Below, in pieces: positions 22,982 to 33,170 of a stretch of DNA of 64,000 bases. The DNA comes from Acanthosoma haemorrhoidale. Taxonomy: Eukaryota > Arthropoda > Insecta > Hemiptera > Acanthosomatidae. Each line of letters begins with the position of its first letter. The stretch's first letter is position 1. A program made the translations under genes and the position numbers. The notes under the pieces are model-generated. The model was not told the origin of the DNA, searched no databases, and saw nothing but the letters and a program-made list of their open reading frames with translations. Where the stretch lies: contig OV884015.1 of the NCBI GenBank assembly GCA_930367205.1, forward strand, positions 39,175,288-39,239,287. Direction: 5' to 3'.

Positions 22982-23166
22982 AGTTAAGGTTCGGACGTCG
23001 TAGGCAGCCAGCCTAATCCTTAAGTCATCGGGATGTAAACATCCCGAATGTATTTAGAGAGGCTTTAAAAGGCTCAAATAAAAACAGTCTTGTGACAACT
23101 CTCGTTCAGTAACTACATTCAACCTCTTTCCTTTTTCTTCTCGTTTTTCGTTGACGATCGTTAACT
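22982..23166 (+). repeat. 3' LTR of the gypsy-type element
   Basis: 185 bp, from AGTTAAGG to TTAACT, the same length as the 5' LTR and with no mismatch that I can find by reading. It is followed by TATA and the continuing AT microsatellite. Confidence 0.95.
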
Positions 23167-24270
23167 TATATTATATTATATATAGGATATGTATTAGGAT
23201 ACCTAGGAGATCTGTTTAGTGTTGATCATAGCTGTGGATCACCCACTGTTTCTGCCCACAGTGATTTGATTGTGACACCGTCCCTCAAATAGCCTGGTTT
23301 CTTGAAACATCCTAAAACTGCGTTAATTAATTCCCCGCCTTTGTCAGAATTTTCCTTGGGTAAGTTCCGTTAAACATTTTAAGGGGAAAGGATTATGGAG
23401 GCGAATTAAAGCTTCCTCATTTTCTAAGCAAAAGTTTTCCAGCCCTAATTTACTTAATTTGTGGTTTTCCAGTCTTGAAACGAAGGATAATACTTTTGGG
23501 AGTTAAAATAAGCTTCCATTTGCCCGTTCGAACGTTACAAACCTCCTTAGACTCCTTAATCATCTGTTGCTATTTGAGGTTGGATGTACCGAAACTGGGC
23601 AAGTTTTATAGGAAAGGCTGTGGAGAAACAATAAGAGATATCCTCACGCTAAAGTGTGACTTACTTAAATACGATATAATTCATTTTATTTTATAGATCA
23701 ACTCAGTGAGTTAAAATACCCATTCAACGAATAATATTAATAAAATAGCGGAAACGTTAACAAACAAACCACCATAAAATCGGCATTAAATTCCCAATAT
23801 TAATTATTGTATCTAGAAACTCATAAATTCGGCCTCAACCGGGAGATTAAATGTTTATTAGATTTTGAGCGATAACTTGTTAAATCTTAAAAGTTGTCAA
23901 GACGGAAGCTGACTTTGCTCACTATTTTTTTTTTAATTTTGGCTCGACTCACTACAATGATGACACAGTACTTACACTCGACAAACGTTTAACATGAAAC
24001 CGTCACTGAAGAACGAAAAAGCACCGCACTACTGTGCCATTTACATGACTGGCACTCGATGAAGACCTACTTTGTAATAAAATCTATTAAGCCAATCGAG
24101 CGCAGATATACGCACAAGCAAATAATTTCAAACTCTTCACAATAAAAAGGCTAACAATCTAACAGTAATAACTAATAAATACAGTACAGTACCATCGAAC
24201 AGTACTGACCTACAAGTCCCTTACGTGGAGACTGAAATCAATAGAATGTTATTTTTTTTTGTATTTTCCC
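23167..24270. other. AT-rich flank of the retrotransposon, no gene seen
   Basis: It starts as the same AT microsatellite that precedes the element. The 73-codon frame at 23475-23696 has no recognisable domain. Confidence 0.45.
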
Positions 24271-24486
24271 CCTTCATATCCTCTTGTTATTATAAATTAT
24301 GGAAATCAGTATAGACTACGTAAATTAATCTATTTTCAATAGGTCGTTATATGTCCTGTAGCTTAGCTACATTTTTTTAATGATGTTACATTGTGATTTG
24401 TGATTGTTACAAAAATATAATGTACATTACACATAGATTGTTTAAACATGTTTAAAACTGATAAGCCTCACCTTATGAATCATAGG
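24271..24486 (+). repeat. Dispersed repeat family R3, copy 1
   Basis: It shares its order of landmarks with 33021-33170 (plus strand) and 38942-39140 (minus strand). These are CCTTGTTATTATAA near the start, then TATATGTCCTGTAGCTT, then GATTTGTGATTGTTACAA. In copies 1 and 3 there follow TTTAAACATGTTTA and an abrupt end at CTTATGAATCATAG. The common end boundary suggests the 3' tail of a retroposon or the end of a DNA element; no protein is attached. Confidence 0.7.
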
Positions 24487-25569
24487 CATAAAACTAACTT
24501 GCATCCAACAACAAATCCTAATATTCCCCGACAGTCTGTTGCCATCGATGCGGGAATGGTGATGGTGTCATAGTGTTAAACTGGGTTTGTTAGGTACTGC
24601 AACGAGTAAAAAAATTAAGAAAAACTCACTCACCAACGCCATAGATGATTAAAGAGATCGTACAGACACGATAATAACAAACACTCTGCCCGCTCGAACC
24701 AATGATACGATAAATAATTTGAGACTCCCACACATGACTTACCAAAAACTCCACGATGAGAATAGGGTTATGTTAAGATGACCATCGAATCCTACATTAA
24801 AGCTGAATGGGGAGTTGTTAGTCGTTGCCTTTCACCTTTTTTCGCCGGTTTAAAATTCTGTTTCATAGTCGTAAATACATCAATAGTCTTTAAAAAAAAA
24901 AAATTATGCTTCACGTAACTACATTTCAAGTTTTTCTGGAATAGTAATTTTCAACACACCGACAGTTCCCGGACCCGTCTGTTAGGTCACTCCCGCCGGG
25001 CTCGTTAGTAATGGTTCCGAATTTTATTCATTGTGTTATTATGTGGCCTTCAATCTAGAATAATCGACAGAGATCGTAAAGAGAAGCGGACATCAACGTT
25101 AATTTTTTAACCTAAGTCAGTGGTTGAAGTTGTTGGGGCATTAGTTTGGGTAGTAGAAGTTAGTTAAAAGTTTTCATCAAATTTGTGTTCCTAAATAAAA
25201 TTTAATAAATTAATTTAGAATGACACCGCATATTATTCCCTTAATTGGTGTTAAAAAATTAGGTTTTTATGCACAGTCCTTAGGTTGCTTAAAAAGGCGA
25301 AACGTTGACAAATGTAGGAACAAAAATAAAAATTTAGAGAGACTAAAGCCTTCTTTAGAAAGGTGTTATTTTGAAATACGAGTGTATATTTTAAGAGTGT
25401 TAACTCGTTTGAATATTAAATAAATTCGGCGAGCAACTAAAATTTCACTTTCATCAACCTAATCAAACACCCTGCATTCATCATGGGCTGCATTCATCCA
25501 AATCAGTCATATATTCATGGCTATGATGTATAATACATAATGTATTATAACGATAAACTCGCAGTACAA
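24487..25569. other. AT-rich DNA, no gene seen
   Basis: The 67-codon frame at 25220-25423 is Lys/Arg-rich without a domain. Nothing else is recognisable. Confidence 0.4.
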
Positions 25570-25900
25570 TTTCTTACTCCCCTTTTCCTTGTCGATACTA
25601 TCAGCGTAAATCGACCTTAATACCGCCCGACGGGACGGGTGTTAGACGCGGGGGAGTGAGTTTGGCGCCGGCGCGTCCTTATTCCCGCTAAGGATATCTG
25701 ATTTGAATACAATGACAAGGACCTCTTTGCACCTGGCCACCTTTCGGCAGCTCCTCCCGCCACTAATGAGGCTAAAATTAGACCGTGAACACTTCACGGA
25801 CCGGAGAGTCGGCTAAGTGGACGGAGTACTGTTTGATCAGCTAATGGCACGCCACGCGAGTGAACGCCTGGCCAAGGAAGAGAAAGTCCTGCCTTATTGC
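25570..25900. promoter_or_regulatory. GC-rich island, possible regulatory element
   Basis: CpG-containing stretch in AT-rich surroundings, with TTTGGCGCC (E2F-like) near 25660, CTAATGAGG and AAATTAG (homeodomain-like) around 25765-25780, and TGATCAGCTAAT near 25833. No open frame crosses it. Regulatory function is inference from composition and word content. Confidence 0.25.
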
Positions 25901-26984
25901 TCATTATAGATTTGTACCCAAGCTGTAACTACACCGTGTCACTAAATAATGTCAATAGCTCTCTTGGCGTACAACAGTTCAATGAAAATCGGTGTATTTG
26001 AATAAACAATTAATCGAAATCATTTTGTGGCCGATTTCAGGTCGCATTAATGCCAGAATTTTTTATGATATAGCATTGGTACTAAACGGTCTGAATACAG
26101 AGCAAGGGTAAGGTATCATGATGATGCTTGTGGGAAATTAACTTTCATTAATTAAGTACATGATTAGTTAGGACTAAACCAAGAGGACTGGAAATCAAGG
26201 GCATTAAGGGAGGTTCTACGATGTTCATTAAAGTTTTGTCCATATCGAATTTATTTTTCCTTTCCTTCTTTAATATTAATCTCCATGCAAAAAGGGAATG
26301 TTTTCGAATGGTTATAGAGTTGTTTTGTGTTGGTCTGTCCATCTGAAATTTTAAACATATATTCCGTTACTATTTTTGGTTGTAATTCAGTAATCTAATA
26401 TTTTAAATATTTCTCTAACTACAGCTTGTGAGCTATGTATATTAAATTCTGTATTTCCCTCATATACTTTCGCAGTGGTATTAACAGTACTATAATACTG
26501 TATAAAACAGGTTTTTTAAGCCAAATAATACGATCTGTTCAGGTTTAAATGTGATCTTATGTGAATGTGTTATTTTAAAGTGAATTTTCTTTAACGGAGA
26601 TGATTTTACAAATAAAATAAATTAAGAAAAAAAATTGTCCCGTAAATGTTAGAAGAAAAAATAGTTGTTTGTTCGATTTGAAGACATATACCAATTTTTA
26701 TGTACGAAACGCGGCCGCTTAATGCTCACCGACAACTTCCTGCGCATGTGCGTTATAGACTATGTGACGGTTTTTCGTCACATTTTTCCTAGCAATGCCC
26801 CTCCCATAAAACGCACTACGCTTATAGATCGATCACGAGATTATCAGATACAATATTCTTTTCATTCATTTTTCTTCCTATAGATATGCACTCTAGAGTG
26901 CCAAATAGACCCTTTCTCCTCTGGAATATTCTATTCATATCGCATAGAGGGCCGTGCTAAAACCTTTATAGTGTACACAGTCCA
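25901..26984. other. AT-rich DNA with a small perfect hairpin
   Basis: TGTGACG (26763-26769) and CGTCACA (26776-26782) form a 7-bp stem with a 6-nt loop. The 72-codon frame across it is not protein-like. Confidence 0.4.
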
Positions 26985-27260
26985 CCAGCGCCCGAGGCCA
27001 GGAGAGCTGTTCTGTGTCGGAGTAGAAGTGCCCCTTGAGTCGCCTTTAGGTTAGTGTTATTCCCTTCCTTGTCCTTTGTGCCCTGGCCAGATCCGGCCGC
27101 GACGATTCATGAAATTCAAAGCGAGCCCTTTCTATTCTCTCTCACTCCCCCTCCCTCCTCTCCATTTTCTCAACTTCGTTTTCAATAGCTTCCGCATCGG
27201 TTATCGATCCAAGTTCTTTTTACCGGAAGAAAACTACCTTGCCCAACATTAAGACATTCC
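26985..27260. other. GC-richer stretch without a gene
   Basis: Contains a pyrimidine-rich run (about 27130-27175) and CCGGCCGCG near 27093. No coding frame. It may be regulatory DNA or an old repeat. Confidence 0.25.
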
Positions 27261-28402
27261 ATCTAACCTGCCCGTGAATTATTAGTTAGCCATGAAATTA
27301 AGAACGAGTGGGTGATATATTGAGAATCGGCTTTTGTTGATGGAGAATTATTACGACTTTTGATTTATAATGCATCCCTGGCAGGATTGTGAAAATGGAT
27401 ATTTTTTAAACAGCGCAAAAAATGTCTAAACAATAAGAAGTATAGATAAATAATTATCGAATAATGTTTATAAATAATAAGTTAATAAGTAAGATATAAT
27501 GATTGAAAATAGGAAATAAAAAAACACGATCTATCTCTCCACTGATTTATTGATTTATCGTTTTTGACGGGCTATAGTCACCGTCAGCTCGAACCCCTCA
27601 AGGCAGTCTAGTCAGCCGAAAACGTTCAGCAGAAAATAAATAAATTTCTTAATATATATGTACTCTACACTGGCACCACACTATTAATAGAATATGCATA
27701 AGATAATAAATTGGAGTTCGTATAATAATAGCAAATGAAACTCTCAACATAGTAATTCAACTAATATTTGCGAATCCAACCATCCATAATTGAATCGGCT
27801 AACAAGACAAACGAATGAAAAAAAGTAACAGAATATAGCTCAGCTGTAGCTAAACACAAAACCACATCCTCAAATTATGGATCAATCAAACCGACAGACT
27901 GATTTAGGAAACACCGAACGCCTATCCACAGATAAATAATAGTAATTAACTTATTTAGTCCCTCGGATAAAAAAAAATTTATAATCAATTCTTTAAAAAG
28001 ACCTGATTTATAGAAGAGAATAGAAAAAAAAACTATTCCGGGACTAAGTCCCCTATGAATAACATTAATGTTTAGGTGACAAATTGACATCTGGCAAATA
28101 AAATAAACTATAACATCATAATAAAAAAAAAGAAAACAAAAACAAAATAGTAATAACAACTTAAAATAAAGTGTAAAACTCTATTGGAATCATAGTAATA
28201 ATTATGGAATAAAAATAATTTTTTGTTAACTCCTGTTGGTACATAAAACATAGGATCCACTTATAAGTAGCCAAAAAAAAAAACAGCGACAATATGCAGA
28301 AGCCTGTAAAATAAGACATTATATAAGAACAATAAAATTTATACAAAAGAAAACAAGAAAGTCAGGAAATATAAATTAATAAATGACTAAATCGCTCCTA
28401 GG
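27261..28402. other. AT-rich DNA, probably partly LINE 3' untranslated sequence
   Basis: It lies downstream, on the minus strand, of the LINE C-terminus at 28403-28582. A short motif, TATTCCGGGACT followed by CCTATGAATAA (about 28035-28060), recurs at 29381-29411 as TATTCCGGGACT and CTTATGAATAA. This may mark the 3' region of that LINE family. Confidence 0.35.
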
Positions 28403-28582
28403 CTAACGAGCCACTCGTTGGATGGCCAGGTGTTGGAATAAATGATCTTTGAAGGTTGGTAGGGATGAATCAAGGCGGATATTATGAGGTAGAGAATTCC
28501 GCAGCATAGTTGAGCGAGCAAGGAAGGACCGATCGTAGGCTGAGGTTTTGTCGGTTTCTTGTGATCCGGGAGTGGAATGAGA
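28403..28582 (-). pseudogene. LINE polyprotein C-terminus (CR1/L2/jockey-like)
   Basis: On the minus strand a frame ending at TAG 28403-28405 reads AYDRSFLARSTMLRNSLPHN, followed by a DSSLPTFKDHLFQHL tail. The R-S-F/F-x-R-S-x-x-x-W-N-S-L-P motif followed by F-K-x-x-L is the usual C-terminal signature of many insect and vertebrate non-LTR reverse-transcriptase polyproteins. Here the motif Trp is replaced by Arg. The frame extends a few codons further upstream and then degenerates. It is a 5'-truncated, dead copy. Confidence 0.75.
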
Positions 28583-29932
28583 TTTTGAACTGTAAAATAT
28601 TGTTTATATATTGTCATTTAACATCCTTCTGCACTTTGACTGGAATAAAAGTGCTTACAAGGTTTACCAGCCCTATTCTGATATTTGTAAATTTAATATG
28701 TAATATCAATTAATCAATGTTCTGAAAAATTATCGTCAGATAATGGCTGCAGTGAATTTCAGCAGATTCATTGCCTGGAGGGGGCGAGTGAGGTTAATCC
28801 CCGACCCTTGCCACCCCAGCCCCTTACTCAAATCTACAATCCTGCTGGCTCCTTCCTATTCATTCATTCGTCCTTATCATGAATACAGTCTCCACTCTGT
28901 AGTTATTCTACTAACTCAATGCGAGTACTAATTGTTACGGCAGTACTTAAGTATGTCCTCGTCACACATTCTAATCATTGTGGACAAATATATTGGACCA
29001 CTTTATGCGTTAATGTTACAAATTTTTATTTTTATTTCGTTTGATGTCATTGATAATATCGAAATATATTCATTTTGTTTACCGTTTGGTTTGCTTTAGT
29101 AACTAAAATCAATTTTGTTTGCCGCCTGAAATTATCCTTCATCGATCATGAATTAAGTTGTACTTATTGATTGTATGTTGAATGTAATATAGAAGGATGA
29201 GGATTTTAAGAAATTATTGAGCAGTAACCAGTAAGTTTTTTTCTATTTGCCATTTTGTACGTGCTAAAACTGAAATTTTTAAAATGAACCCATTGTTCGA
29301 AAAATTACCGAAATTCAAAAGTTTGGTCTTTCTCTCTTCAGATTTTATTTACAATATAATATACTATAAATAATAGACTTTATTCCGGGACTGAGTACCT
29401 TATGAATAATGGTTTAAAATAGCTTCATAAACAAAATAAAATGGAATTACTTGTTGATTTAGAGATGAATCCACCCGCCTAATAACATAAAAACTGGAAC
29501 CCAAATGTACTGTCACGATGAACACCTACTGACACATTGCTGTGTTTTCGAATTCATTCGTATAAGACTCCTTTTTCTAAGACTGACAAGTTCACTTGAG
29601 TGATTTCGTTAACATTTATAATACAAAAATAACATGAACTGCAAGAAGCGTGGATATGAATCGCATTAGGGCCTTGAGAAACAAGCGACCGTTCCAGAGA
29701 GGATCTTGAGTGAGTTGTGGAGGTGGGCTCGACAATGGGTAAACTACAAAACGGACGCTATCTACCCGGGCCCGCTTCTCGTGGAAACTTCACTAAGCCA
29801 CTACACAGATAATCGCTACGCAGACATTATAATAGTTTCTCAACCCTAAAAAAATACAACTGAACACTTTAACGACTGTAATATGAAATTTTTTTCAAAG
29901 ATAAATGACTTCGGGACTTAATTAAATAATGC
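28583..29932. other. AT-rich DNA with a small GC-richer stretch
   Basis: About 28750-28850 is GC-richer. No coding frame of note; no repeat other than the short motif at 29381-29411. Confidence 0.4.
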
Positions 29933-30004
29933 AGCTTAGGTCTTTCCACAATATGGTATTGTGCAATATAATATATTGTGGAATGACGTAAGCTGCATTA
30001 TTTA
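29933..30004. repeat. 72-bp near-perfect hairpin
   Basis: The left arm TAAATAATGCAGCTTA... (29933-29964) and the right arm ...TAAGCTGCATTATTTA (29973-30004) are inverted copies with about 2 mismatches in 32 bp, around an 8-bp loop. It is unlike anything else here. It could be a tiny palindromic MITE, with TTAA-like words at both ends, or a hairpin-RNA precursor. Confidence 0.8.
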
Positions 30005-30779
30005 AATACACCCGTCCACAACCGGCAAGACAACGGGATTATTTCAAATTTCGCCATGTAGTAAAAGAATAACCAATGCTGATCTGGCTGGGTCTCTTTC
30101 TTTATGTGTCCCATAAAATATTTTTTACAATTTATATTACAATAACTGATTTTAACTAGACGTACAACGTTTTTCTCTAATATTATAGGATCACTATATG
30201 AATGTTCTGTTTTAGCTCAGCCATAGAGGAAGCTAAGGATATTAAACTCATCATTTTAAATAAAAAGTTACTGATATTTTTCAACTATTTTTTGAGGTGT
30301 AAAGGCGTATTTCGAACTAAGCACTCTCTTTTGGCAATATATATCACCTAGTACTGCCTATAGGCAACACCAAGTGCTCCCTAGCACAAAGATGGCAAGC
30401 ACACCACAGTAGGATTAAACTGACTACTTTTAAACATACTATGTAACTAAATACAAAGTATATAACTAAGGTGAACATATGCGCTATGTAAAAATCGCTT
30501 TGTAATATGTCTATCTTCGTCATTTAAATAGATATGGTATTTATATTTATAAACACATGAGGCATGGTCCAAACCTCTCGAATGCATGGTATAGCATAAA
30601 TGAACCAATTTTCAAACTTTTCCGGAAGTAAAATAGCTTATCCAGCGAGAATAAACTATTTGTTCGTGGTATGTCTTCACACCTGATACAACAGAGGATT
30701 TACTATCTTATGCATTGCATACCATGCATATAGTAGGAGCCCACTACTTTCCATTTACGTTGCTGATGCAATGGCATCA
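30005..30779. other. AT-rich DNA, no gene seen
   Basis: Contains an imperfect inverted pair ATGCATGGTAT...ATACCATGCAT (about 30583-30593 and 30718-30728), which might be the ends of a very small decayed element. Confidence 0.35.
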
Positions 30780-31270
30780 TTTGGTTTCCTCGTCCTAGTT
30801 TTCGCAGGTCCTATATTCTGTCATCTGGGGGTGGAAAGCTGATTGTTGACAGTGTTGTTTTCTCCAGCCTCCTGTAGCACAATGGAGTGGACAAATTCCC
30901 CTGGACAGTGACCGCTGGCCGAAGATGGCCTTTGTTGGCCAGCACAACCCTCGCTTCCCGATGTAAATGAAACACAGGGGCATTATTGGAGGGAGATTCC
31001 ATTAGTGGCGGAGGGGGGATGCAGGTGGTGGGGCGTTGTCATGGCGACAGAACGGGGGATAAAATTGTTTCCCGACATCTCTGCATTAATTATTTTCACC
31101 GGTCCTGCTTTGTCTCTTTGGTTATTTACTTAAAAAATTAATTTTCCCCAGCTGTTTGCCCGCTCGATCGGACCGTCAAGTGGAGAGGATTAAAGTTGCA
31201 AATTCCACCGCTAAAATGATTTACATAATTTCGTCCTAGGTTCGATAAAACCGCCTGTTGCCCGAGAAAA
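30780..31270. promoter_or_regulatory. GC-rich island with an RFX X-box, possible enhancer or promoter
   Basis: A block of about 490 bp that is clearly richer in G+C than its neighbours, with no coding frame. It contains GTTGTCATGGCGAC at 31035-31048, a full match to the RFX X-box consensus RYYNYYATRRNRAC. Further words are CAAGTGG (Nkx2-like) and GGATTA (otd/bicoid-like) around 31178-31192. In insects X-boxes mark ciliary genes in sensory neurons. No such gene is visible here, so the assignment is inference. Confidence 0.4.
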
Positions 31271-33020
31271 TAAATTACCTGTGATGAAATTTTACCTTAT
31301 TTGGGATTTTAATAACGAGGCTCTCTGTTTGTATTTTAGTGTTTTACTTACTTTTATATTTCCCAGTAATAAAAAGAGTTTTTTTCTATTCACAGATTTT
31401 GTTGATTTAGTACAGAGAGGACCAGACCGCCATAATCAAGGTTTCCAGCTGAAATATTCATGAGACGTATACATGTAAAGATAAAAAAAAATGTTATGAC
31501 TAATTTCGCTAGATATGTTAAAATGCCAACAACCTGCCCTAAAATACATTTGCAAAATGTTTAATAAAATTTTCTGGATACATATGTGGTATATCGGAAC
31601 TTATAATATCTGTATATATGAGTCAGGAAAAAATTGATTAGTTCTAAAAACATATATTTTCAGGGCGGCATGTTTTAACTTTGAACATTCCTGAAAATTA
31701 CGTGATTGGTAAAAATGAACAATTATTCACAGTGCTTACAACGCTCATAAGACACGGTCAGCATACATAGGCATTCTCCGGAGTCACAGGTATGACAAAT
31801 AAAATTCATATCGATGAGCAGCGGAATAATTAAAAGCTAGCAAATAATTAATTCGCTTAAGCAGAAAGTCCTTCTTTTCTTGTACTGTTCAAAATTTATG
31901 TTTTTCTCGCCTTCATCGTTGGCCATCACAACGTTACTAACCTCACCCGCAGTTTTTACCCAAGAACGCTTTGCTCCTACTGTTCCTATTTTTCCTGGAA
32001 GCTACCATTTCATTGTGTATTTCGGTATTATTTTTTCTACCATCGTAGCAAAAGTAGTAGAACCGGTATCCTGGGCCTTTTAGCATCACCGGAGTAACAA
32101 AAAGTTCACGTCTCTATGTCAAAACAGTAGTTGATAAAAAGTTACGAACAAAAAATCATTGCCAGTTAAAAAAAACTTTTTGGTATAATCGCCTTCTGAA
32201 AGTTCTGAAAAATATAGGGTTAGTACCTTCATGTACAATTCCTGTCTAGATCAAAAAAGTTAATTAAAATTACAGACGGACGGATACCTTAGCAAAAAGA
32301 TTTAAAGACGTTTAAAAAACAGTGAAGCCGTTGCTCTGCCTTTAAACAAGCTTTTTACATACGCCGTTATGGCCTGTAACCTGATATAAAGGTCAAATGT
32401 ATTAGAAATGATTTTTAAATTCCGATTTTGATGAATAAAACAAATATGCAAATAGACAATTCTATTTACATATTAGCAGAGACGTATACTGAAATGTCTT
32501 CAACTGTCCACTGCCCGGTTGAAATGTCCGACCTACTTTAAGGTCAAGCCGGGTTGACGAAGTTAAAAAGCTTTAGGAGTGTCCCGCAAAGTTAGAGGTA
32601 TTAGTAGCTGGAAAGTTTTATATTTCAAAGTCGAGGCAGATTACCTGCTAACCTTTTAAAGCCACCTCTACTCGACTCCGCTAGTTTATATGATATACTC
32701 CCTCTTTCAACGTTTTATAAAATATTTATTCTATATATATAAACTTTTATTTTCTCTTATATTAGTAAATTTTAGATTAAGTTAAGTCCAAATAGAGACC
32801 AATAATTAGCCAATGGTTTCTTGAATAAATTAAAAATAAAAGAGGCAACTCCCTTTACCAAATTTGTTTATATATATATATATATATATAATAATTATAT
32901 AATATATAAAATATATATATTTTACCAAAATCCAGGGATCTTCAGGACTTAATAATTGCCCCAAATCCAGTAATTAAAGTATTAACAAATAAAATTTGTC
33001 CCGCGATAATACTTTTTTGT
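31271..33020. other. AT-rich DNA with a TA microsatellite
   Basis: A TA dinucleotide tract and related AT repeat lies at about 32868-32922. No gene or family repeat is seen. Confidence 0.45.
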
Positions 33021-33170
33021 CATTCATATCCCCTTGTTATTATAATTATGTGTTCTACATAAATGAATCTATTTACAATAGGTTATTATATGTCCTGTAG
33101 CTTGGCTATATCTTGTACAGTTTTTAATAATTTTACATTGCGATTTGTGATTGTTACAAGAGTTTATGAA
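33021..33170 (+). repeat. Dispersed repeat family R3, copy 2
   Basis: It matches 24271-24420 from CATATCCCCTTGTTATTAT through TATATGTCCTGTAGCTTGGC to GATTTGTGATTGTTACAA, then ends. It lacks the terminal TTTAAACATG part seen in the other copies. Confidence 0.65.

Larger units (their letters stand above)
19064..23166 (+). mobile_element. Gypsy-type (Ty3) LTR retrotransposon, internally deleted, young
   Basis: A 4103-bp element with 185-bp LTRs that read as identical, a tRNA-Phe primer-binding site, a truncated gag, a pol with reverse transcriptase, RNase H and integrase in that order, and a polypurine tract before the 3' LTR. RT before integrase and the GPF motif after integrase place it in the gypsy/Ty3 group. 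The LTRs end in the inverted pair AGTTAA...TTAACT and are flanked by TATA (19060-19063 and 23167-23170). The surrounding AT microsatellite makes the exact duplication uncertain. It lacks most of gag, any recognisable protease motif and env, and it carries a stop in pol, so it cannot make its own full protein set. Confidence 0.96.

Noticed and set aside
22632..22987. Hydrophobic frames after integrase as a possible env gene
   Set aside because: They come from T-rich sequence. There is no signal peptide followed by a glycoprotein-like ectodomain, no cleavage site and no conserved cysteine pattern.
26763..26787. Hairpin followed by T residues, like an intrinsic terminator
   Set aside because: The sequence is eukaryotic and no bacterial gene context exists; the stem is only 7 bp.
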